From contig NZ_JPRH01000002.1 in NCBI RefSeq assembly GCF_000737705.1, forward strand, positions 372,001 to 436,000: DNA of 64,000 nucleotides. Direction: 5' to 3'. Made by a program: the position numbers and the translations under genes. The notes beneath the pieces are model-generated. The model did not search any database. It had not been told where the DNA came from and saw only the letters and a list, made by a program, of their open reading frames with translations. Of this stretch, positions 39,308-46,308 are shown one piece after another; the first letter of the stretch is position 1; each line of letters opens with the position of its first letter. The DNA comes from Chryseobacterium soli. GTDB taxonomy: Bacteria; Bacteroidota; Bacteroidia; Flavobacteriales; Weeksellaceae.

Positions 39308-40366
39308 ATGACAACACAGGAATTTTTAGGAAATCAAAATTTTATGATACACTCACAGGCCGTTTCAGAAAGCTGTCCATCCAATATAGCCTTAATTAAA
39401 TATTGGGGAAAATATGATCAGCAGATGCCGGCCAATCCAAGTATCAGCTATACTTTAAATCACTGTAAGACCAATACCACGATGGAATTTCTTGCAGAAG
39501 AACCATTTTCCGTACAGACATACTTATCAGGAAATGAAGAAGTGAAATTTGCGGAAAAAATTGAAAAATATTTTAAAAATATAGAACAGTATCTTCCCTG
39601 GATATTGAAAGGGAAATATATCATCCAAACAGAAAATACCTTTCCTCATAGCTCAGGAATTGCAAGTTCCGCTTCAGGATTTGGAGCCATTGCCAAGTGT
39701 CTGATGAAATTAGATGAAGCCTTTTCAAAAAATATTTCAAAAGAAGAATCTTTAAGAAAAGCCTCTTTTCTGGCTCGATTGGGAAGCGGAAGTGCATGCC
39801 GCAGTCTGTACAACGGATTAGTGGTTTGGGGTGAAACCAATGAGGTTTCCGGAAGCTCAGACTTATTTGCTGTACAGTATCCAAATAATGAAATTCATGA
39901 GATCTTTAAAGATTTTAATGATTGGGTACTATTGATTCATGAAGGACAGAAAAGCGTTTCTTCAACGGTAGGACATGGACTGATGAAAACGAATGTATAC
40001 GCGGAAAGAAGATTTCAGGAAGCCCGTGAAAATTTTGTTCCGATGAAAGAGATTCTCAAAAGCGGTGATATGGAACGTTTCATCACGCTGGTTGAACATG
40101 AAGCTCTTACGCTGCATGCCATGATGATGATGAGCGATCCAGCCTTTATCCTTATGAAAACCGGAACGTTGGAGGTAATCAATAAAATTTGGGATTTTAG
40201 GAGAGAAACAGGTCTTCCTTTATTCTTTACTTTAGATGCCGGAGCTAATGTTCATGTCTTATTTCCGAATAACGGTTCTGAACAAGATATAAAAACATTC
40301 ATTGAAACAGAATTACTGCAGAACACCCAGAAAAATGGTGTCGTAAAAGACATTATGAAATTTTAA
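39308..40366 (+). CDS. mvaD: Diphosphomevalonate decarboxylase
   Basis: A 352-residue GHMP-kinase-fold enzyme. N-terminal SNIALIKYWGKYDQQMPANPS is the family signature (the SNIAL(I)KYWGK block binds the substrate), followed by the phosphate-binding FPHSSGIASSASGFGA, LARLGSGSACRS and LTLDAGANVHVLF. It performs the ATP-dependent decarboxylation of mevalonate diphosphate to isopentenyl diphosphate, showing that this organism uses the mevalonate route, as Flavobacteriia do. It has an ATG at 39308 and is followed by two hairpin repeats and a terminator. Confidence 0.93.
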   Translation: MTTQEFLGNQNFMIHSQAVSESCPSNIALIKYWGKYDQQMPANPSISYTLNHCKTNTTMEFLAEEPFSVQTYLSGNEEVKFAEKIEKYFKNIEQYLPWILKGKYIIQTENTFPHSSGIASSASGFGAIAKCLMKLDEAFSKNISKEESLRKASFLARLGSGSACRSLYNGLVVWGETNEVSGSSDLFAVQYPNNEIHEIFKDFNDWVLLIHEGQKSVSSTVGHGLMKTNVYAERRFQEARENFVPMKEILKSGDMERFITLVEHEALTLHAMMMMSDPAFILMKTGTLEVINKIWDFRRETGLPLFFTLDAGANVHVLFPNNGSEQDIKTFIETELLQNTQKNGVVKDIMKF

Positions 40367-40380
40367 AAATTGATGGTAAT

Positions 40381-40466
40381 ATTCAATAGAAACGGGTTTT
40401 AACCCGTTCACAAAATAATAATCATTCAATATAAAAATTCAATAGAAATGGGTTTTAACCCATTCA
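40381..40466. repeat. Two tandem 30-nt hairpin repeats with paired changes
   Basis: Copies at 40381-40410 and 40437-40466 have the same 30-nt layout: ATTCAATAGAA, then AAYGGGTT-TT-AACCCRTT, then CA. They differ at only two bases, C to T and G to A, which are the two members of one base pair, so the hairpin is kept. They sit between mvaD and the terminator. Confidence 0.8.
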
Positions 40467-40475
40467 AAATCAATA

Positions 40476-40510
40476 AAAAAAGGAACGGGCGAAAAACCTG
40501 TTCCTTTTTT
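40476..40510. terminator. Bidirectional terminator between mvaD and the EEP gene
   Basis: Stem GGAACGGG / CCTGTTCC (one wobble) with a 7-nt loop and A/T runs on both sides. Confidence 0.75.
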
Positions 40511-40528
40511 ATGAAATCATATGTTGGA

Positions 40529-41611
40529 TCAATCCTCAGTAACTATAGTATCACGTTCGCCGTCTTCTTCTTTTCCCTCACGGATCATTTCTTCCGCTTC
40601 CTGTATCTCTTCCTGGCTGGCTTCTTCCACAAGCTGTTCCTGCTCCTCATTGTGATGATCTATAAAAAATTCACAATACACGGGAAGATGATCTGAACCG
40701 AAGTTTTCCAGTGTTTTAAGTTCTTCAATAAAGATATCTTCACTATGGAACATGAGGTCGATAGGAAACCTCAATAAACGGTATTTAGCGTGAAAAGTAG
40801 AAACAAAAGAACGTCCGATCCGGGGATCGATGAGATGACTGGTTTTTCTGAATAATATCGATGATTTGGACCATGCTACATTATTAAAGTCTCCCACCAC
40901 GATAACAGGCTCCTTGATATCCTTCACCCGTTTTGCCGTACTTAAAAGATCGCCGTCTCTTTCTTTAGATGTTTCCTCTTCGGTCGGACTTGGCGGCGGT
41001 GGATGAACCCCAAAGAATACAAAGCTAAAACCGTCCTCGGTTTGAAGATGAATTTCAAAGCTTGGAATATCATCCGCTACAAAATAATGGGTTTGTGCCT
41101 CTTTGATTTTAATTTTGGAATAAAAATGCATCCCATAGGTATTCTCTAAAGTAACCTTATGTTGATACATGTAATTTTTTTCGAGAGGGCGCATTGCTTT
41201 TTCCCAGTCTCCGTTGCTTTCCATGGTCAGAAAAACGTCTGGTTTGCAGGTTTCAATCAGGTTGATAAAACGGTTATATTCTTTATTAAACTGATATACA
41301 TTCGCTGAAATAAAGTGCAGTTTTTTTGAAGAGCGGTTCCGCCGTTGGTATTTCTTTACCGGATAAAGCGGTGTGTATTTTACCAGCGTAACTCCGTGGT
41401 GTATAAATAATACGCCTAAAAGAGCTTGTGAATACCAAATATTTTCTGACCTGCCCACTAAAAATCCCAGAATAATAGTCCCCAGAATACAATACGTAAT
41501 CTGGATTTTACCAAACTCCGGAACGCGAAATATCCAGTGAGGATTTTGAATTTTAGGAAGCACCGTCAACAGTACCAGCAACATAGTTAAAAACAAATAA
41601 GTACTCCACAT
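40529..41611 (-). CDS. Membrane-anchored endonuclease/exonuclease/phosphatase family protein
   Basis: A 360-residue protein with N-terminal spans (~1-15, 36-52, 60-80) and a C-terminal EEP domain (~95-325). EEP motifs: ISANVYQFN with the asparagine, LTMESNG with the metal glutamate, FGVHPPPP, VVGDFNNVAWS, and GSDHLPV near the end with the catalytic Asp-His pair. The last ~35 residues are very acidic. Members cleave phosphodiesters in nucleic acids or lipids; those with N-terminal spans often act outside the membrane, and a phospholipase- or DNase-like role is possible. Substrate not determinable. Confidence 0.82.
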   Translation of the reverse strand: MWSTYLFLTMLLVLLTVLPKIQNPHWIFRVPEFGKIQITYCILGTIILGFLVGRSENIWYSQALLGVLFIHHGVTLVKYTPLYPVKKYQRRNRSSKKLHFISANVYQFNKEYNRFINLIETCKPDVFLTMESNGDWEKAMRPLEKNYMYQHKVTLENTYGMHFYSKIKIKEAQTHYFVADDIPSFEIHLQTEDGFSFVFFGVHPPPPSPTEEETSKERDGDLLSTAKRVKDIKEPVIVVGDFNNVAWSKSSILFRKTSHLIDPRIGRSFVSTFHAKYRLLRFPIDLMFHSEDIFIEELKTLENFGSDHLPVYCEFFIDHHNEEQEQLVEEASQEEIQEAEEMIREGKEEDGERDTIVTED

Positions 41612-41753
41612 ATTTTTTTAGAATAAGCGAATAAAAGTAATTTATTTTTTTATTAAATTCAAATGAATTGTAATTTAAAAGCTGTTAATTAATCAGAGGA
41701 TTTAAAATTTATTTTTCACTATTTTTATTCCATCAGATGAAGTGTAATTGAAT

Positions 41754-42194
41754 ATGAATAAAATTGTTATAGTAACCCTGCTGTTCAGTGCTCTTTCTTT
41801 CGGACAGTCGGCACACGAAGAAATTGAAAAACCAATCCGCGACCTTTTTCTTGCGATGAAAAATGCAGATTCCGGATTATTGAAATCCTCATTGACTGAA
41901 ACTGCTGTCCTGCAGACCATCACCAAGGACGGAGCCGTTAAAAATGAAGATATAAAAGATTTTATTTCTTCCATTTCCAAGGCTGTAAAAGGAGATCTGG
42001 ATGAGAGAATAACCATAGAATCCATCCAGGTGGATGGTAATCTGGCGAGTGTTTTTACCCCTTATCAGTTCTATTACAAAGGAAAATTTTCTCATTGTGG
42101 AGCAAACAGTTTCCAATTGGTACAACAGAATAAAGTTTGGAAGATTCAATATATAATTGATACAAGAAGAAAGGAAAACTGCCATGAACAATAG
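41754..42194 (+). CDS. Exported NTF2/SnoaL-like protein
   Basis: A 146-residue protein: signal peptide ~1-18 (MNKIVIVTLLFSALSFGQS) and a cone-shaped NTF2-like domain (IEKPIRDLFLAMKNADSGLLKSSL, ETAVLQTI, VSEIESIQVDGNLASVFTPYQFYYKGKFSHCGANSFQLVQQ...KIQYIIDTRR, given in parts). The family includes SnoaL and ketosteroid isomerases, but no catalytic set was identified. ATG at 41754 is preferred over a TTG 6 nt upstream. A dispersed hairpin follows at 42205-42237. Confidence 0.7.
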   Translation: MNKIVIVTLLFSALSFGQSAHEEIEKPIRDLFLAMKNADSGLLKSSLTETAVLQTITKDGAVKNEDIKDFISSISKAVKGDLDERITIESIQVDGNLASVFTPYQFYYKGKFSHCGANSFQLVQQNKVWKIQYIIDTRRKENCHEQ

Positions 42195-42204
42195 GATACT
42201 TGTT

Positions 42205-42237
42205 ATCCATGTCAAGGTTTTAAACCTTGACATGGAT
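42205..42237. repeat. Perfect 16-bp inverted repeat hairpin
   Basis: Arms 42205-42220 and 42222-42237 are exact complements around a single T (centre AAGGTTT-T-AAACCTT). There is no T-tract, so it is more likely a dispersed palindrome than a terminator; its GGTTTTAAACC centre resembles the repeats at 40381-40466. Confidence 0.7.
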
Positions 42238-42310
42238 ATTTTCAAGGGACTAAAAGAATCAGAAAATATACACGAAATTATTCTCAGAAAAAATTAAAAG
42301 TTATTAAAAA

Positions 42311-42688
42311 ATGAAGATCCATCATATTGCCATTATCTGTTCAGATTATGCCGTTTCTAAAAAGTTCTATACCGAAGTGATGGGACTGAACATTATTCGT
42401 GAAGTGTATCGTGAAGAAAGACAGTCTTATAAACTGGATTTAGCGATAGGAGATCATTACGTAATCGAGCTATTCTCGTTCCCGGATCCGCCTCAACGAC
42501 CTTCAAGACCTGAATCCTGTGGATTAAGGCATCTTGCTTTTTCTGTAGAAAATGTCAGTGAAAAAAGGCAGGAATTAGTTGAAAAAGGATTAGCATGTGA
42601 AGACATACGGATAGACGAATTCACCGGAAAAGAATTTTTCTTTACCCAGGATCCGGACCAGTTACCGTTAGAATTTTATGAAATGTAA
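42311..42688 (+). CDS. VOC family protein (glyoxalase I-like)
   Basis: A 125-residue vicinal-oxygen-chelate protein: MKIHHIAIICSDYAVSKKFYTEVMGL is the usual first betaalphabetabetabeta unit with the metal histidine, VIELFSFPDPPQRP contains the metal-binding glutamate of the first half, LRHLAFSVENV gives the second histidine, and LPLEFYE the last glutamate. The EFSFPDPPxRPSRPE pattern is that of the SMU.1112c/YwrD-like glyoxalase-like group. Metal-dependent reaction on a small molecule is expected; the substrate is unknown. Confidence 0.82.
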   Translation: MKIHHIAIICSDYAVSKKFYTEVMGLNIIREVYREERQSYKLDLAIGDHYVIELFSFPDPPQRPSRPESCGLRHLAFSVENVSEKRQELVEKGLACEDIRIDEFTGKEFFFTQDPDQLPLEFYEM

Positions 42689-42690
42689 TA

Positions 42691-43074
42691 TTAATGGGCG
42701 TAGCCAGTGAAAAAGCTGATCGCCATAATCACCAAAACAATAGAAGAAATGACTACATATACGTAGTCTTTTTCTTTTAAATACCCTATCAGAGCAAAGA
42801 CAATCCTCATTAAAGGTGTGAAGATCAATAATAAAATCCCCAGCTGAATAATAGCCATTCCTTCACCTTTGCATAAAGAGGTCCAGAAATGTGCCCATAT
42901 TTTTTCGGAAGAGGTCCCAATATCAAGGCTGGTATATTTTTTAGGCATTTTAAAACCTTCTAAAAAAAGCTTTACAAACCCTATCAGTGAAGTAATAACA
43001 GATAAAATAACTCCCAGTCTCAGAAGATTTCCTACAGAGCGGTTCAGGTCTAAATCAGTGAAGTTCTTTCTCAT
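42691..43074 (-). CDS. DUF1634 membrane protein
   Basis: A 127-residue protein with three spans (~18-38, 75-98, 105-123) and conserved GVILSVITSLIGFV and IIQLGILLLIFTPLMRI segments typical of DUF1634. Genes of this family regularly follow a TauE/SafE exporter gene, as here, where its ATG overlaps the exporter's stop by 4 nt (ATGA). It may be an accessory subunit of that exporter; the function is unproven. Confidence 0.82.
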   Translation of the reverse strand: MRKNFTDLDLNRSVGNLLRLGVILSVITSLIGFVKLFLEGFKMPKKYTSLDIGTSSEKIWAHFWTSLCKGEGMAIIQLGILLLIFTPLMRIVFALIGYLKEKDYVYVVISSIVLVIMAISFFTGYAH

Positions 43075-43901
43075 CGGAAACTTTTATTTATACCGTTATA
43101 CATCATGTAGATAGACAGAATGGTGATCACAATAGCAAAAAATACTTTCAGCTTTTTTGTTTTGGATACCATCAACGTTTTTGATCCGATGAAGCTTCCT
43201 ACAACAACTCCAATCAATACCGGAGCCACAATCACAGGAATAATCTCACCTCTCTGGAAGTAGATCAGGGCACTTGCAACTGCGGTTACACCGATCATAA
43301 AGTTACTGGTAGTAGTAGAAACTTTGAATGGCAGTTTCATCATATTATCCATGGCCAATACTTTCAGGGCACCGGAACCGATTCCTAACAATCCGGACAT
43401 GGCCCCTGCAAACATCATCATCATAAATCCAGGAACTGTATTTCTTGCAGAATAGCTTTTCAACACTCCTTTATCAGGAAAAGTTCCGTACAGTTTCAGT
43501 TTTTCTTCCAGACTTCCTTTTATCAGTGGTTCCTGATGATCAGGTTTTCCTTTAAGATTTAACACTACGGTAAGAAGTAAGATACTTGCGAAGATAATCC
43601 CGATGGTATTGGGATTAAGCATTCCCGAAACTAAAGCTCCTATGATAGCACCGGCCGTTGTTCCGATTTCGAGAAACATCCCGATCCTCATATTGGTAAA
43701 ACCTTCCTTTACGAAAGCTACCGCAGCGCCGGAAGAAGTACCGATTACAGAAATTAGAGACGCTCCGATCGCATAATGCATGGGAACGCCAAAACCAAGT
43801 GTTAATAAAGGAATGATGATAACCCCTCCTCCTAAACCCGTAAGCGAACCCAACAGTCCGGCTGAAATAGCTCCGAGGAAGAGAATAATGATTTCTGACA
43901 T
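43071..43901 (-). CDS. TauE/SafE family sulfite/organosulfur exporter
   Basis: A 276-residue permease with about eight spans. N-terminal FLGAISAGLLGSLTGLGGGVIIIPLL carries the GLGGG repeat motif of TauE/SafE, GASLISVIGTSSGAAVAF follows, and the second half repeats the motif in MSGLLGIGSGALKVLAMD. These export sulfite, sulfoacetate or related anions, or import them. The partner DUF1634 gene overlaps its end. The promoter is a textbook TTTG-N20-TATATTTG, with the box ending 4 nt before the ATG: a leaderless mRNA is predicted. Confidence 0.88.
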   Translation of the reverse strand: MSEIIILFLGAISAGLLGSLTGLGGGVIIIPLLTLGFGVPMHYAIGASLISVIGTSSGAAVAFVKEGFTNMRIGMFLEIGTTAGAIIGALVSGMLNPNTIGIIFASILLLTVVLNLKGKPDHQEPLIKGSLEEKLKLYGTFPDKGVLKSYSARNTVPGFMMMMFAGAMSGLLGIGSGALKVLAMDNMMKLPFKVSTTTSNFMIGVTAVASALIYFQRGEIIPVIVAPVLIGVVVGSFIGSKTLMVSKTKKLKVFFAIVITILSIYMMYNGINKSFR

Positions 43902-43905
43902 GGTA

Positions 43906-43937
43906 CAAATATAAAACTATTGGCGTTCTCTGCCAAA
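43906..43937 (-). promoter_or_regulatory. tauE/safE promoter, leaderless configuration
   Basis: Minus strand: TTTG (43937-43934), 20 nt, TATATTTG (43913-43906), then 4 nt to the ATG at 43901. Confidence 0.6.
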
Positions 43938-43961
43938 CGTTTAAAAAAGATAAATTTGACG

Positions 43962-43969
43962 TATTTTTG
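43962..43969 (+). promoter_or_regulatory. TAnnTTTG -7 box for the DUF1543 gene
   Basis: TATTTTTG, 16 nt before the ATG at 43986; it excludes a longer reading-frame start at 43920. Confidence 0.45.
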
Positions 43970-43985
43970 CATAAACGTAAAACGA

Positions 43986-44534
43986 ATGAAATTATTCTAT
44001 ATCATCCTGGGTGCAACCCCTAAAGGCAGGAATATCGAACAGCATGATGTGTTTTTTGGAATTGCAGAAAGCCTGAAAGACCTTGTTCCGGATATGAAAG
44101 AATTCTGGAAAGAAGCGGATGGGAAAATCCATATCGACTGTTGGCAGGAAGTCCAGTTTGCAGACGGATATGCTGTGGAAATTGTTGAAAAAACACAACA
44201 GAAATTAGAAGATCAGCTGTACTTTCTTAATTTGGGAGGATATAAAAGAGGTTTTTTTGAAGAGTTTCATGAGCAGCATCTGATGGTAGGAACATCGATG
44301 GGAGAAATCATTAAGAGAGCTAAAGCCACTGAGTTTTATAAAACAATGGGTTTTGAAGGAGCAGTAAGTCATATTGATGATAAGCATGGAGTAGATATCG
44401 ATGATATTTTCCCTGTAAACGATATCCTTCCTGAAAAAATGAAAGAAAAATATTCCATTGTTTTGAAAAAATCTGATGCGGAACATCAGGAAAATCCAAT
44501 CGGATTAGGATATCTGAAAATTGATAAAGTCTAA
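43986..44534 (+). CDS. DUF1543 domain protein
   Basis: A 182-residue cytosolic protein beginning MKLFYIILGATPKGRNIEQHDVFFGI, the signature of the DUF1543 family, with GYKRGFFEEFHEQHLMVG in the second half and a C-terminal GLGYLKI. The family is uncharacterised and common in Bacteroidota and gammaproteobacteria. ATG at 43986 was chosen from the family N-terminus and the promoter box. It lies 34 nt before purK and may be co-transcribed with it. Confidence 0.8.
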   Translation: MKLFYIILGATPKGRNIEQHDVFFGIAESLKDLVPDMKEFWKEADGKIHIDCWQEVQFADGYAVEIVEKTQQKLEDQLYFLNLGGYKRGFFEEFHEQHLMVGTSMGEIIKRAKATEFYKTMGFEGAVSHIDDKHGVDIDDIFPVNDILPEKMKEKYSIVLKKSDAEHQENPIGLGYLKIDKV

Positions 44535-44567
44535 GTAATTGAAAGTGAAATCTAATAAAAAAAGAAA

Positions 44568-45677
44568 ATGAAAATAGGAATTTTAGGAGGCGGACAACTG
44601 GGAAGAATGCTGATACAGGAAGCACTGAAGTATGATGATGAATTTTATACACTGGATCCGGCTTCTGATGCGCCTTGCCATACCATTTCCAACTTTACCC
44701 AGGGAAATTTCAATGACTATGAAACGGTATTGAACTTCGGAAATGATAAAGACGTGGTAACTATAGAAATAGAACATGTTAATGCCGATGCTTTAGCCGA
44801 ACTTGAAAAACAAGGTGTAAAAGTTGTTCCCAATGCAGGGATTATCAAAACCATCCAACAGAAGATTCTTCAAAAAGAATTCTATAAAACTCATGATATT
44901 CCAAGTCCAGAATTTCAGGTGGTTTGGAATAGTGATGAAAAAATCATGATGCCTCTGCCTTTTGTTCAGAAAATGAATACAGGCGGTTATGATGGCAAAG
45001 GTGTGCAGGTGATTACAACAGAAGATGATTATCAACATCTATGGAAAGAAGCTTCGGTTATTGAAAGCCTTGTAGATATTGATAAAGAACTTTCTGTGAT
45101 CGTTGCCAAAAATGAAGCTGGAGAAACTAATATTTTTCCGGTGACAGAAATGGTTGCCGATCCAAAACTTAATCTGCTTGACTTTAATGTGTGCCCGGTT
45201 CTACTTACCGAAAATGTTCAGCAACAGATTGATGCAATTACAGAAAAGTTCTTAAACGTAGTTAATTCTCCTGGTCTTTTTGCCATTGAGCTGTTCTTAG
45301 ATAAGATAGGCAAAGTCTGGGTGAATGAAACAGCACCAAGGCTACATAACTCAGGACATCAAAGTCAGGAAGGGAATACCAATTCACAGTTTGAGCAAAT
45401 GTACCGTGTGGTAAAGAATCTGCCTTTAGCAGATACAGATGCGATAACGTATAGCGGAATGCTGAATTTAGTAGGAGCAGAGGGGTATGCTGGAAAAGTA
45501 ATCTATGAAGGGATGGAAAAGGTACTGAAGCTTCCTGAAACATACATTCATTTATACGGAAAAACAGAAACCAAACCCGGAAGAAAGATGGGCCATATCA
45601 ATGTGCTTGCAGATTCAAGAGAAGAATTGATGGAAAAGCTGGTAAAAGTAAAATCAATGGTAAGAGTGATTGCTTAA
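44568..45677 (+). CDS. purK: 5-(carboxyamino)imidazole ribonucleotide synthase
   Basis: A 369-residue ATP-grasp enzyme. N-terminal MKIGILGGGQLGRMLIQEA is the PurK signature, followed by the AIR-binding part (VTIEIEHVNADAL), the ATP-grasp loop MNTGGYDGKGVQ, and VNETAPRLHNSGHQSQEG. It makes N5-CAIR from AIR, ATP and bicarbonate in purine synthesis; the mutase partner purE is at 50283-50786. The family length is matched. A strong terminator follows. Confidence 0.95.
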   Translation: MKIGILGGGQLGRMLIQEALKYDDEFYTLDPASDAPCHTISNFTQGNFNDYETVLNFGNDKDVVTIEIEHVNADALAELEKQGVKVVPNAGIIKTIQQKILQKEFYKTHDIPSPEFQVVWNSDEKIMMPLPFVQKMNTGGYDGKGVQVITTEDDYQHLWKEASVIESLVDIDKELSVIVAKNEAGETNIFPVTEMVADPKLNLLDFNVCPVLLTENVQQQIDAITEKFLNVVNSPGLFAIELFLDKIGKVWVNETAPRLHNSGHQSQEGNTNSQFEQMYRVVKNLPLADTDAITYSGMLNLVGAEGYAGKVIYEGMEKVLKLPETYIHLYGKTETKPGRKMGHINVLADSREELMEKLVKVKSMVRVIA

Positions 45678-45694
45678 TCGCTTACCAATACCAT

Positions 45695-45730
45695 AAAAAA
45701 GAGCTGTAATGATGTGTTACAGCTCTTTTT
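45695..45730 (+). terminator. Intrinsic terminator after purK
   Basis: Stem AAAAAGAGCTGTAA / TTACAGCTCTTTTT with a 7-nt loop, T-run on both strands. Confidence 0.85.
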
Positions 45731-45761
45731 CTGTATAATGCTTTTAAGAATATTAATATGA

Positions 45762-45787
45762 TGTCATTCCGACGGAGGAGGAATCTC
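45762..45787. repeat. Short dispersed intergenic repeat (GTCATTCCGACGGAGGAGG type)
   Basis: The segment around 45762-45787 (ATTCCGACGGAGGAGGAAT core) is one of a class of short intergenic elements I know from many Bacteroidota genomes. Single copy in this window; no coding content. Confidence 0.4.
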
Positions 45788-45849
45788 GTTCATCGATTAG
45801 ATTTTTCATTTCAGCTTCAAACTTCCTGACATTGTAAAAAAAGAAAGCT

Positions 45850-46209
45850 TTATTTATATATTTTAGGAAAATCGATGCCCCAGTCTTTTTCTTTCGAATT
45901 CCACATCAGGTAAGGACCGTCGAAAGAATCAAAATAGACTAATTCATAGTTGCCGTTGTTGTCAGTTTTGTAATCCGGTTGTGTTCCCAAGTCAACTTTT
46001 TTGAAACCCAATTGATCCAGGGTTTTCCAGTCGTTATTCTCAGGGAGTTTTTTATTGATCTTCCGGTAGGTTTCAATATGTTGAATCAGTCCATTTCCGA
46101 ATTGAATATCTGAACTTCTGGTCACCGTAATTGGAAGATTCCAGTAAATAGTGAAGCTGATGACGATCAGTAACAGAATTGATGATATAATGATTATGGT
46201 CTTTTTCAT
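45850..46209 (-). CDS. Small membrane-anchored protein, unknown function
   Basis: A 119-residue protein with an N-terminal signal anchor (KTIIIISSILLLIVISFTIYW, ~3-23) and a soluble part containing QFGNGLIQHIETYRKINKKLPENNDW and NYELVYFDSFDGPYLMWNS; the pattern resembles type-II-secretion-pseudopilin-like small proteins of Bacteroidota, but the match is weak. The two genes that lie next to it on the same strand are separated by a 98-bp gap with heptad repeats. Confidence 0.55.
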   Translation of the reverse strand: MKKTIIIISSILLLIVISFTIYWNLPITVTRSSDIQFGNGLIQHIETYRKINKKLPENNDWKTLDQLGFKKVDLGTQPDYKTDNNGNYELVYFDSFDGPYLMWNSKEKDWGIDFPKIYK

Positions 46210-46280
46210 AAATTGATTTCCCTATTTTTTTACCAGATTTTATTGAACTTATATTTTTTACACCATCCCAAATTAGTATT

Positions 46281-46308
46281 TAACGTCTGATGTCTGAAAT
46301 CTAACATC
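46281..46308 (-). repeat. Period-7 repeat tract (TRAnnTC-type heptads)
   Basis: Heptads TAACGTC, TGATGTC, TGAAATC, TAACATC run up to the stop codon of the antiporter gene. They are of the same type as the right arm at 32140-32188. Confidence 0.65.
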
